Part shown: positions 42,938 to 51,227 of the stretch, piece after piece | Numbering within the stretch: the first letter of the stretch is position 1 | Layout: the number at the start of each line of letters is the position of its first letter | Assembly: GCA_030432695.1 (NCBI GenBank) | Contig: JAUILN010000007.1 | Location: 124,001 to 188,000 of the forward strand | DNA: 64,000 bases | DNA from: a bacterium | GTDB lineage: Bacteria; Planctomycetota; UBA1135; UBA2386 | Reading direction: 5' to 3' | The notes under the pieces: generated by a model | Seen by the model: only the letters and a program-made list of their open reading frames with translations | Databases searched by the model: none | Told to the model about the DNA's origin: nothing | Made by a program: the position numbers and the translations under genes

Positions 42938-44118
42938 CCCACCACCCGCTCGGTGACGAGCGCCGAGACCTTGCGGCCGCCACAGCGCAACACGAACACC
43001 GTGAACGGCGTGTCACCGCGACCACGCCAGCCGCGCTGCAGAGCCAACGCGTCGGCGGTGCGTCCACGGGTCTTCACCTCGACGACCCCGGCGTCGTGAG
43101 CGAGTAGCCAGTCGCGCACGGTCTTGTCGCGGAACGGCAGGACCTCCCGTACCGCGAAGCGCGCGAACCACGGATCGTCGAGCGGTGCGTCGGCGGTGAA
43201 CAAGCCGAGGCCCGGCGCCAGTTCGAGCGCGTCGACCAACCGGGCGCCGGCAAGGCCCGCCCGTTCCAGCGCCGCGTCGGGTTCGAACAGGTAGCCGCGC
43301 GGCCGCGCATCCTCGGTCGGTGTCGCCAGACAGGGCACGCCCGCGAACCGCAGGCCGAGGTCGGCACGGCAGGCCGACCGCGGTGCGTCACCAGCCAGCG
43401 CCCCGCACCACAACACCGCCTGCCGCAACCCGACGGCGTCACCGAGCCACTCGATCTCGACACCGTGGCGCCACGGCAGCTCGTCGGGATCGAGTCCGGG
43501 CCCGAGCTTCACGGCACCCGGATCGCCCGACGTGACGAACCGCCCCATCCATTCCGGACCCGGCACCAGATCGGCGAGCCGCCACAGCCGCCGACCGGCA
43601 CCATCACGCCGCGCCGGATCGAGGTGGAACGCGCGGCCATCGGCCTGACGGTCGAGCACGTCGGCGTGGACCACTCGGGCACCCGGCGCGTTGTGCCCCG
43701 CCATCACCACCCGCACCGGATCGAGGTCGACTCCCTCCGCTCGGAGTCCGGCACGCGCGAACTCACGCAGGTCGCCGCCGATGCCGCAGCAGAGGTCAGC
43801 GACCTCTTCGACGCCACCCGCGACGAATCGCTCCACCTTGGCGCGCGCGACCTGGGTGCCGGAGGCCTGTTCGCTCCCGGTCCGATCCATCAGGAGTTCG
43901 TCGACCTGCTCGAAACGATCGCGCCCGCGTCGACGCGCAGCCGCACACTCGAGCGCCGCCCCGACCAGTTCGGGAACGTGCTCCGCCCGGAGCCGCGCGA
44001 CCTCCACCGGAGTCGGCCGTGCCGGGTCCGGAAGCGCGCTCGCGTCGGCCAACAGGCGCCGACCGTCCGCGTCTCGAATCAGGACGGACCAGAGATCCGC
44101 TCGCACCGGGGGTTCCAT
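42919..44118 (-). CDS. SAM-dependent methyltransferase with THUMP-like domain
   Basis: A 399-residue protein. A class I methyltransferase core has VADLCCGIGGDLREFARAGL as motif I and VDLDPVRVVMAGHN as motif II, preceded by a helical region rich in Arg. The C-terminal ~90 residues (VREVLPFRDKTVRDWLLAHD, VVEVKTRGRTADALALQRGW) match the THUMP-like RNA-binding module, so tRNA or rRNA is the likely substrate. It could be a tRNA-modifying enzyme of the TrmN-like set, but no catalytic N-x-x-F/Y motif was confirmed (HLDPARRDG stands at that place). Convergent with the amidohydrolase gene. Confidence 0.7.
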   Translation of the reverse strand: MEPPVRADLWSVLIRDADGRRLLADASALPDPARPTPVEVARLRAEHVPELVGAALECAAARRRGRDRFEQVDELLMDRTGSEQASGTQVARAKVERFVAGGVEEVADLCCGIGGDLREFARAGLRAEGVDLDPVRVVMAGHNAPGARVVHADVLDRQADGRAFHLDPARRDGAGRRLWRLADLVPGPEWMGRFVTSGDPGAVKLGPGLDPDELPWRHGVEIEWLGDAVGLRQAVLWCGALAGDAPRSACRADLGLRFAGVPCLATPTEDARPRGYLFEPDAALERAGLAGARLVDALELAPGLGLFTADAPLDDPWFARFAVREVLPFRDKTVRDWLLAHDAGVVEVKTRGRTADALALQRGWRGRGDTPFTVFVLRCGGRKVSALVTERVVGQASRP

Positions 44119-44164
44119 CTAGACAGTCGTCCCCCGAGGCCGTCGCCTCCGGAGCGTCCCGGAG

Positions 44165-46369
44165 ATGGCCGACGAACCGGTCGGCGGTCCGACCGAGGGT
44201 CGGGAGGCTCCGAGTTTCGAAGGCTCCCCACCGACCTTCAACTGCGCCGTCACGTCATCCTTCGATCCATCCATCTCCCCGATGCTCCCCGCGGCCCAGA
44301 CACCGACCGGTCCGGCTGGCGGCAGCGCTGTCGCTGCGGCTCCCAGCCAACCAGGTGAAGTGCGGGAGTTCCACGAGAGGCGCCGTCGCCGTCGCACACC
44401 GCGCTGGCTCCGACTCGGTCTCGTGCAGAGCATCGAGGTCTGCGTCACCAGCGTGACCGCCACACTCGGCCTGGTCCTGCTGCTGGTCTACGGCCAGACC
44501 GAGCGGGAGCGGATGGAGATCGCCCGCACCGCGAGGGCCGAGCAGGTGGTCAGCACCGCCGCACTCGCCTCGGTCGATGCCTTCCGCCAGGGCCGGCTGG
44601 GCGCGCTCCGCCACCTGACGTCGGTACTGCGTTCCGACCCCGACGTCCTCGGCGCCATCGCCTTCGGCACCGATGGTCGGACCCTGACCGACGGCACCCA
44701 CGACGAGTCGATGCTGGACGTGCCCGTGCTGCACGTTCCACCACCCGGACGCATCGCTGCACTGCACGTCCAGGAGGACCGGATCCACGCCACCGCCTGG
44801 TCCATCGACGAACAGGGCGATCGGGTCGGCGGCTTCCGCGTCACCTACGAGCGCGCCCAGCTGGGTGACCACGTGCTCGGCCACAAGCGCAACCTGCTGG
44901 TCGTCGGAGTTGCGCTGCTGCTCGGGGTCGGCCTGGTGTCGTGGTTCGCGCGGCGGGCCCTGGCGCCACTGCGCGAGCTGGCGGCCGCCACCCACCGCGT
45001 CGCCGAGGGAGATCTCGAGGCGACCGTCCACGTGCGCAACGACGACGAGGTCGGCGAGTTCGCCTGGTCGTTCAATCGCATGGTGATGACGTTGCGCCAG
45101 TCGACGGTCCGGCGCGACCAACTCGAGTCGATCAACGTCGAGCTACGGCAGGCGCGCAAGGTCGCGGAGTCCTCGGCTCGAACCAAGGCCGAGTTCCTGG
45201 CCAACATGAGCCACGAGATCCGCACTCCGATGACCGCGATCCTCGGCTACGCGGAGCTGCTGGTCGAGAACCAGGATCCGGCGCAGGCCCGCGCCGCCGC
45301 CGAGACGATCCGGGACAGCGGCGAGCACCTGCTGTCGGTCCTCGACGACATCCTGGATCTGTCGAAGTTCGAAGCCGGACGGCTCACGGTCGAGGAGCTG
45401 CCGGTCGACCCGCAGGCGGTGTCACACGAAGTGGTCGCGCTCCTGCAGCGCAAGGCCGATCAGAAGCAGCTCGCCATCCGGGTCGAGCACAACGGACCGA
45501 TCCCAGCGCGCATCCGCACCGACCCCAAGCGCTGCAAGCAGATCCTGCTCAACCTGGCCGGCAATGCGGTGAAGTTCACCGAGCACGGCTCGATCACGAT
45601 CCGACTCGCCGTCGCCGAACGCCACGGGCGCAGCTGGCTGGCGATCCACGTGCTCGATACCGGGATCGGCATGTCGGCCGCGGCCTGTGACACACTCTTC
45701 GAACCGTTCACCCAGGCCGACTCGACCACCACCCGCCGCTTCGGCGGAACCGGCCTGGGCCTGGCGTTATCGCAACGCTTCGCCCACGCGCTCGGCGGCT
45801 GGCTCGACGTGGAGAGCACGCAGGGCGAAGGCAGCACCTTCTCGCTGTTCCTGCCGTGTACCAAGGCCGACCTCGCGACACCCTGGACCCCGAGTCCCCA
45901 ATCGACACCCGGAACCGAACCGGTCGACACCTGGGACGCCGAGCTGCTCCGCGGCCGCCGCATCCTCCTGGCCGAGGACGGCGCGGACAACCGCCGCCTG
46001 ATCGAGGTCATCCTGCGGAAGAGCGGTCTCCAGGTGGAGAGCGCCGAGAACGGCCGCCTCGCGATCGAGCGCCTGCTCGAAGCACGCGCCGCCGGCAAGC
46101 CGTTCGACCTCGTCCTGATGGACATGCACATGCCGGAGATGGACGGCTACACCGCGACCCGCGCACTGCGCGAGCACGGCGTCCAGACCCCGATCGTCGC
46201 GTTGACCGCGCACGCGATGAGCGGCGAGGAGGAGCGCTGCCTCGAGGCCGGTTGCGATGCCTACGCGACCAAGCCGATCCGCCGGGCGAAGCTGATCAGG
46301 GTGATCGCGCGCTGGCTCGAGCCGAACCGGGCGGGGTCCTCGGCCCCGAAAGACCGTAGCCCGTCGTAG
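44165..46369 (+). CDS. Hybrid sensor histidine kinase
   Basis: A 734-residue two-component protein. TM1 is at about 86-110 and TM2 at about 243-262, with an extracytoplasmic sensor of about 130 residues between. A HAMP domain follows, then HisKA with NMSHEIRTPM (phospho-acceptor His350), then an HATPase domain (N-box AGNAVKFTEHG, G-boxes DTGIGM and GGTGLGL), and a C-terminal receiver with LVLMDMHMPEMDG (Asp653) and Lys in YATKPI. It should autophosphorylate and pass the phosphate to its own receiver; no cognate regulator lies beside it. The start could instead be the ATG at 44282, as the first 60 residues are low-complexity. Confidence 0.9.
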   Translation: MADEPVGGPTEGREAPSFEGSPPTFNCAVTSSFDPSISPMLPAAQTPTGPAGGSAVAAAPSQPGEVREFHERRRRRRTPRWLRLGLVQSIEVCVTSVTATLGLVLLLVYGQTERERMEIARTARAEQVVSTAALASVDAFRQGRLGALRHLTSVLRSDPDVLGAIAFGTDGRTLTDGTHDESMLDVPVLHVPPPGRIAALHVQEDRIHATAWSIDEQGDRVGGFRVTYERAQLGDHVLGHKRNLLVVGVALLLGVGLVSWFARRALAPLRELAAATHRVAEGDLEATVHVRNDDEVGEFAWSFNRMVMTLRQSTVRRDQLESINVELRQARKVAESSARTKAEFLANMSHEIRTPMTAILGYAELLVENQDPAQARAAAETIRDSGEHLLSVLDDILDLSKFEAGRLTVEELPVDPQAVSHEVVALLQRKADQKQLAIRVEHNGPIPARIRTDPKRCKQILLNLAGNAVKFTEHGSITIRLAVAERHGRSWLAIHVLDTGIGMSAAACDTLFEPFTQADSTTTRRFGGTGLGLALSQRFAHALGGWLDVESTQGEGSTFSLFLPCTKADLATPWTPSPQSTPGTEPVDTWDAELLRGRRILLAEDGADNRRLIEVILRKSGLQVESAENGRLAIERLLEARAAGKPFDLVLMDMHMPEMDGYTATRALREHGVQTPIVALTAHAMSGEEERCLEAGCDAYATKPIRRAKLIRVIARWLEPNRAGSSAPKDRSPS

Positions 46370-46391
46370 GCCGGGAGAGGGGCCGGCCTAC
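46366..46391 (+). terminator. Perfect 9-bp hairpin at sensor kinase stop codon
   Basis: GTAGGCCGG (46366-46374) / CCGGCCTAC (46383-46391), loop GAGAGGGG. The TAG stop codon (46367-46369) lies in the stem. It may terminate or attenuate readthrough into the MBL gene at 46408; there is no T-run. Confidence 0.5.
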
Positions 46392-46407
46392 GCTCGTCGG
46401 ACGTCCG

Positions 46408-47166
46408 ATGGTCCGTCGTCAGCTGCTTCAGGTCACCGACCGCGTCCTCTGCGTGCGTCTACCCGGCTACCTCAGCTGCTCGTACGTCGTGCTCTACGAC
46501 GACCATGTGGTCTGCGTCGATTCCGGCATGGATCCCGACGGCGGAGACATGGGCTGGGCGATGCGCCAGCTCGATCGGCCGCTCGAGCAGATCCGCTCGA
46601 TCCTGGTGACCCACTGGCACAACGACCACTGCGGGGGCGCGGCGCGACTGCGAGCCCGCACCGGCGCGACGGTCTACCACCATCCCGCGGCCCGGCCCAA
46701 GCTGCAGCGTCAGGACCGGGCTCGTGGACCGCGGCGGTGGTTGGCCCGCCTGACCCCCGAGGTCGGCATGCTCGGTCCGATCCGCGCACTGCTCGACGCC
46801 GCACCGCCGATCGCGCTCGACGAAGGCCGAGAAGTCCGTGAGGGCGACAGGCTGCACCACGACTTCCTGGTGATGGAGACGCCCGGCCACGACGACGCAC
46901 ACCTGAGCTTCTGGTTCGAACCGGACCGCGTGCTGTTCACCGGCGATGCGCTCGCAGTTGCCGGTGACCACGTGAGCTACATGTCGCGATGGCTGACCGC
47001 CGACGTCGAGTCCGCGCGTCGCTCGATGCTCCGCTGCCTGGGAATGGACGCGCGCGCGCTCTGCCCTGGCCACCGACATCCGCTTGTCGATCCCGATCCG
47101 GCGATGCTGGAGGCGGTCGCCGAACGGACGCGACATCTCGCGCGTTGGCCGATCTACGGCTGCTGA
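46408..47166 (+). CDS. MBL-fold metallo-hydrolase
   Basis: A 252-residue metallo-beta-lactamase-fold protein. The zinc motif is complete: THWHNDHCGG (HxHxDH), later MVMETPGHDDAH-type third ligand (ETPGH), GDALAVAGDH with the bridging Asp, and CPGHRHP at the C-terminus. It is a general hydrolase of the glyoxalase II / lactonase-like type; substrate unknown. The last 13 bp overlap the convergent AsmA gene. ATG at 46408, just past the preceding hairpin. Confidence 0.85.
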   Translation: MVRRQLLQVTDRVLCVRLPGYLSCSYVVLYDDHVVCVDSGMDPDGGDMGWAMRQLDRPLEQIRSILVTHWHNDHCGGAARLRARTGATVYHHPAARPKLQRQDRARGPRRWLARLTPEVGMLGPIRALLDAAPPIALDEGREVREGDRLHHDFLVMETPGHDDAHLSFWFEPDRVLFTGDALAVAGDHVSYMSRWLTADVESARRSMLRCLGMDARALCPGHRHPLVDPDPAMLEAVAERTRHLARWPIYGC

Positions 47167-49487
47167 GGCGACGATCCGTCGCGCTTCTTGCTCCCGCCGA
47201 GGATCCCCTTCAGCAGGTTCTCGGCCTGCTTCTTCAGCTCGTCCTCGGGCTTCGGTTGCTCCTTCGGCGAGTCGTCGCCGCCGCCGCCCTGCTCGCCGTC
47301 CTTCTTACGGTTGCCGCCGAGGATGCCGTTCAGCAGGCCTTGCCCGGCCTGCTTCAGCGCGTCCTCGGGCGACTTCGGCTGCTCGCCGTCCTTCTTGTCG
47401 CCGCCGAGGATGCCCTTCAGCGCGTCGGCACCCTCCTTCTGCAGGGCGTTCTTCAGGCCCTGTTGGATCAGCGCGTTCATGTCGGGCAGTGCCAGCGACG
47501 GATCGGCGAGGGTCCCGACCAGCTTGGCGCCGATCGGGGTGTCGCCGAGGTACTGCAGGACCTTCGCGCCGTCGCGATGGTTCTTCAGCATGTCGCGAAC
47601 GTCGATGGTGTGGTCGATCTGGCCCGACAACGAGGTTCGACCGTCGATGCCAAACTCGCGGCCCGCGAGCGCGAGCTTCGACAGGCCGGTCTCGACGAAG
47701 CCGTCCTTCAACGTGAACGAGGTCGAGAAGTCCTTGAAGGCCACGCGGTCCTTCTGACCGACGACCTGCAGCAGCCCCGCGAGTTCAGGGGCCGGCGCGA
47801 ACGAACCGTTCTCCATCGCAACGTCGCCATTGCCCGACCAGCGGTTGAGCCAGCCGAGCCAGGCCTCACCCTCAGCGGGCATCACCGGCCCCTCGAACGC
47901 CACCGTCGCGGTCATCTCGCTCTGCAGGACCGCGTTGGGCGCGGCCTCGCCGAGGCCGGCGAGGAAGGGCGCGACATACTGCAGTGCGCCGATCGCCGAG
48001 CCCACCACCCGGGCGCCGTCGAGCCCGGCCTCGATCTTCACGTCGGCAGCCTGCAGCTTGCTGGCGTCGGCGCTGAGCTTCAGCGACAGCGCGCCGCCGT
48101 CGAGCTGACCGGCCGAGGTGGTGAACGACGCGATCCCCTGGTCGAGGCGCAGGTCCGCGGCGAGACCGACCAGCGACTGGCCGGCCACCGACAGCGAGTT
48201 GCCGGTGATGCGCAGGTCGACGCCGAGCGCGCCGATCAGCTCGGCCAGCGGCGTCTCGGCGAGGTCGGCCCGCAGCGGCGCGCGCACGTCGCCCTTCACG
48301 CTGAGGCCCGAATTCTTGAGGAACTCCGGCAGCGGACCGCCGAAGTCGGCCAGGGCCGCGACGTCGAGGTCGAGCTTCAGACCGGCGCGTTGCTGGGCGT
48401 CCTTGGCGAGACCGTCGACCTTCAGGAAACCGAGGTCGGCGCGCAGTCCCGACAGGTCGAGATCCACCATCGACGCCTCGCCGGTCGGGATCGACGCCGC
48501 GACGCCCGGCTCCAACCGCCACCGCGGCGCGGAGATCGACATGCCCTTGAACATCGTACCGGCCAACCGCGGCTCCACGACCTCGACCAGGCCTTCGATC
48601 GTCAGCTTCTCGGTTGGCACGCCCGACACCTTCACGTCGGCCTCGACGTGCCCAGCGAAGGCCTCCACGGCGCCGGGCTCGGCGAAGCCCTCGACCAGCG
48701 GTCGATAGCGCTCGAGGTCGAGCCCCTTGCAGGTCAACTCCGCGTTGACCGGTGCGGTCCGCGATGCCTGCGCGTCGGCCCGCAGCTCGAGCCGGCCCGG
48801 TTCGGTGCCGTCGCCATGCGCGAGATCGGCACCGAAGTCGAGCTCGATCGACTGCGTACCGAACGGTTTGGTGACCGACGCAGTGACGTTCTCGAGCCGC
48901 TCGAGGACGCCCTTCTGCTCGTGGCGGATCTCGATCCGGGCATCGCGGAGCACCAGGTCGAGGCTGACGCTCCCGAGATCCATCGGCTCCGACTCGGGCG
49001 CCTCCGAGCCGCCGCCCTCGCCACCCTCTCCCGCTCCACCCTCTCCGCGGTCCTCGGCCGGCTTGCCGAGCTTCTGCAGGTTGACCGTACCGTCGGCCTT
49101 CTGCACCACCAGGAGACGCAGTCCGTCGAGCGAACCGCTGACCGCGATCTTGCCGGTGAGCAGACCGACCAGGCCCACGTCGCCGCGCAGCGAATCGAAG
49201 GCGAGGAGTTCGTCGTCACCCGCGAAGCCCTCGGGCTGCGCGACCCGCAGCCCGTCGACCTCGACGCCGGAGAACCAGCCGAAGCCGAACCCGTCGACCG
49301 CGACCTGGGTGTTCAGGGCGTCGGCCATCGCGACCTCGACCTTCGAACGGGCCCAGCCAGTCGACAGCAGCAGCGGTGCGAGCAGCACCACCAGCACCAT
49401 CAGGATCACCACGACACCGAGGACGCGGATCCAGCGGCGGCGCTTCTTGGAGGGCTTCGGAGAGGATTCGGGCGCGGTGGAGGTCAC
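47154..49487 (-). CDS. AsmA family protein
   Basis: A 777-residue envelope protein. An N-terminal basic stretch and membrane span (VLGVVVILMVLVVLLAPLLL) are followed by a long beta-rich region typical of AsmA/DUF748 proteins, which bridge inner and outer membranes and are linked to lipid transport or assembly. Family-like pieces are VEVAMADALNTQVAVDGF and the weak repeats of ADLRLDQGIASFTTSAGQ type. The C-terminus has three copies of the motif GILGG-(D/N/S)-KKxDG separated by acidic helices. The GTG start at 49487 precedes the anchor; the larger upstream frame is not coding. Confidence 0.75.
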   Translation of the reverse strand: MTSTAPESSPKPSKKRRRWIRVLGVVVILMVLVVLLAPLLLSTGWARSKVEVAMADALNTQVAVDGFGFGWFSGVEVDGLRVAQPEGFAGDDELLAFDSLRGDVGLVGLLTGKIAVSGSLDGLRLLVVQKADGTVNLQKLGKPAEDRGEGGAGEGGEGGGSEAPESEPMDLGSVSLDLVLRDARIEIRHEQKGVLERLENVTASVTKPFGTQSIELDFGADLAHGDGTEPGRLELRADAQASRTAPVNAELTCKGLDLERYRPLVEGFAEPGAVEAFAGHVEADVKVSGVPTEKLTIEGLVEVVEPRLAGTMFKGMSISAPRWRLEPGVAASIPTGEASMVDLDLSGLRADLGFLKVDGLAKDAQQRAGLKLDLDVAALADFGGPLPEFLKNSGLSVKGDVRAPLRADLAETPLAELIGALGVDLRITGNSLSVAGQSLVGLAADLRLDQGIASFTTSAGQLDGGALSLKLSADASKLQAADVKIEAGLDGARVVGSAIGALQYVAPFLAGLGEAAPNAVLQSEMTATVAFEGPVMPAEGEAWLGWLNRWSGNGDVAMENGSFAPAPELAGLLQVVGQKDRVAFKDFSTSFTLKDGFVETGLSKLALAGREFGIDGRTSLSGQIDHTIDVRDMLKNHRDGAKVLQYLGDTPIGAKLVGTLADPSLALPDMNALIQQGLKNALQKEGADALKGILGGDKKDGEQPKSPEDALKQAGQGLLNGILGGNRKKDGEQGGGGDDSPKEQPKPEDELKKQAENLLKGILGGSKKRDGSSPQQP

Positions 49488-49520
49488 GAGGCAGGCTTCT
49501 TTCGGCCGATGATGGGAGCG

Positions 49521-50342
49521 ATGCCGCACGTGCCGCCCGATGCCCCACGCACTCGTCTCGAGGAGCTCGACGTAGCGCTCGCGGCATGGGCGTTGGCGGA
49601 GTGGACGGCGGCCCAGGGCGGGCAGGATAGCCCCCCACCGGCACTGCTGCAGGGGGAGCCGTTTCCCGGCTGGCGCTGGTCGCCGAGCGACGAGCTGCGG
49701 CGCCGCTGGGTCACCGGTCTGCTCGACCTGCGCGGCATGGGCATCGACCGGCGTGATGTCGATGCGGTCTTCGACGGTAGGCCGTGCCGCTTCCAGGCCC
49801 AACACCAGGAACACCAGCTGATCGTCGGGGCGCGGGCCGTGCTGACCTCGATCGAAGCGCGCGGCGCCGAGGGCGAACTGCCCGACGGGTGGACGCTGGT
49901 CGCCGCGTTCCGCACGCTGACCCGCAACGTCCGCCGCTTCCACAACAACGTGATGCGCAAGGACCAGCCGTGGGATGCGGTACGTGGCGTCGGCTATCCG
50001 CCCGCCGGCCAGCTCGGCAGCCGGCTCGACGCGTTCCATCCCGCGCACTCGTTCGGCGACGATCCGCGCACCTTCGACGCGCTGCACCCGGTGCGCCAGG
50101 CCCTGCGCATCGGCTGGCAGCTGGCACGCATCGCGCCATTCCCGGACTTCAACCTGCCGATGGCCGCGGTCGCGACCAGCGCCGCGCTGCTCGCCAGGGG
50201 CTACCCGCTGCTGGTGGTCGGCGCCCAGGATCGTGAGCACCTCGCCGCACTGGTCGCGTCACGGCGACCGACCCGCGTCGGCTGGGCCGAGGGACGACTG
50301 CTCGAGGCGGTCGAGGCGGGACGCAGCGTGCGGCAGGCGTGA
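49521..50342 (+). CDS. Fic-like protein with degenerate active-site motif
   Basis: A 273-residue protein whose C-terminal 110 residues align with the Fic fold: HPVRQALRIGWQLARIAPFP followed by DFNLPMAAVATSAALLARGY. In active Fic AMP-transferases the loop reads HPFxDGNGR; here the equivalent is APFPDFNLP, keeping Pro, Phe, Asp and Asn but losing the catalytic His, the Gly residues and the Arg. It is therefore probably a non-catalytic Fic relative, or a family that merely shares the fold. The N-terminal half is helical and unrecognised. The start is uncertain: ATG codons also lie at 49509 and 49512. It is divergent from the AsmA gene with a gap of about 30 bp. Confidence 0.5.
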   Translation: MPHVPPDAPRTRLEELDVALAAWALAEWTAAQGGQDSPPPALLQGEPFPGWRWSPSDELRRRWVTGLLDLRGMGIDRRDVDAVFDGRPCRFQAQHQEHQLIVGARAVLTSIEARGAEGELPDGWTLVAAFRTLTRNVRRFHNNVMRKDQPWDAVRGVGYPPAGQLGSRLDAFHPAHSFGDDPRTFDALHPVRQALRIGWQLARIAPFPDFNLPMAAVATSAALLARGYPLLVVGAQDREHLAALVASRRPTRVGWAEGRLLEAVEAGRSVRQA

Positions 50343-50352
50343 TCCCCGGCGA

Positions 50353-51111
50353 TCACTCGAACCCGAGCCGCGCCACGTTGGCGAGCGCCACGTGCACGCC
50401 ATCCCCGAGGACCACCCGGTCGAGGTCGACGTCGGTGCAGGGCCCGACCCGCGCCGGCGCATTGGAGACCTCCAGCCGCAGGCGACGGCCGATCCAGCCG
50501 GTGCGGGTCCGGAACACCTCGGCCAGCTCGTCGAGTTCGCCGTCGAGCAATGCCCGGAAGCCTCGGTCGACCGCGCGGCCCAGCGCGGCGACCACGGTGT
50601 GGCGGTCGAAGCGGCGACCGGTGGCGAGGGCCAACGAGCCGGCGACTTCACGCAGCTCTGGCGGGAAGCCGGTGCGGTTCACGTTGACGCCCACGCCCAC
50701 CAGGTAGGTGCCGCGCACGGGCGCGGTGAAGTCGAGCAGGACGCCGGCCAGCTTGCGACCGTCGACCAGCACGTCGTTCGGCCACTTCAAGGTGAGACGT
50801 CGACCGGCAACCTCCTCGAGACCCGCCACCAGCGCCGCGGGCAGCGCCGAGGCCACCCGGCTCGGCACCGGCAGCCGCGCTCCGTCGACCCGGAACGTCA
50901 CCTCGACGTCGAGACCGGCCGCGCCGCTCCAGACCCGACCCTGCCGCCCGCGGCCGGCGCGCTGTTCGTCGGCCCACACCACCAGGTCGCCCGCGAGCTC
51001 GCTGGCGGCGAGGTCCTGCGTGGACGCGCAGCGGACCACGTGGACCAGGCGCTGGAAGCGCGTGTGTGCGGCGAGGTCGGCTTCGAGGCGGGCGTCGGCG
51101 TCTGGATCCAT
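50353..51111 (-). CDS. birA: Biotin--[acetyl-CoA-carboxylase] ligase
   Basis: A 252-residue enzyme that activates biotin as biotinyl-AMP and attaches it to the acetyl-CoA carboxylase carrier protein. Motifs: RCASTQDLAAS, ADEQRAGRGRQGRVWSGAAG (biotinyl-adenylate loop GRGRxGR), LKWPNDVLVDGRKLAGVLLD and GVGVNVNRTGFPPEL, then a small SH3-like C-terminal domain. It lacks the N-terminal DNA-binding domain of E. coli BirA, so it is a class I ligase without repressor function. The ATG at 51111 fits this length; the frame is open upstream to a GTG at 51156. Convergent with the Fic-like gene. Confidence 0.9.
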   Translation of the reverse strand: MDPDADARLEADLAAHTRFQRLVHVVRCASTQDLAASELAGDLVVWADEQRAGRGRQGRVWSGAAGLDVEVTFRVDGARLPVPSRVASALPAALVAGLEEVAGRRLTLKWPNDVLVDGRKLAGVLLDFTAPVRGTYLVGVGVNVNRTGFPPELREVAGSLALATGRRFDRHTVVAALGRAVDRGFRALLDGELDELAEVFRTRTGWIGRRLRLEVSNAPARVGPCTDVDLDRVVLGDGVHVALANVARLGFE

Positions 51112-51227
51112 GCGTCGGGGCGCGGGGAGGATACGCCGGTCGCTCAGGCCGGCCACCCATCACGGCCGATGACCGACGTGGAGGCAGCTCCCCGAGCCCC
51201 GGGCCCGGCCTCCACCGCGGTGATGCG

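Noticed and set aside
46989..49520. 843-codon upstream extension of the Fic-like frame
   Set aside because: It is antisense to the AsmA gene and has no domain signal; only the part after about 49509 is plausible.
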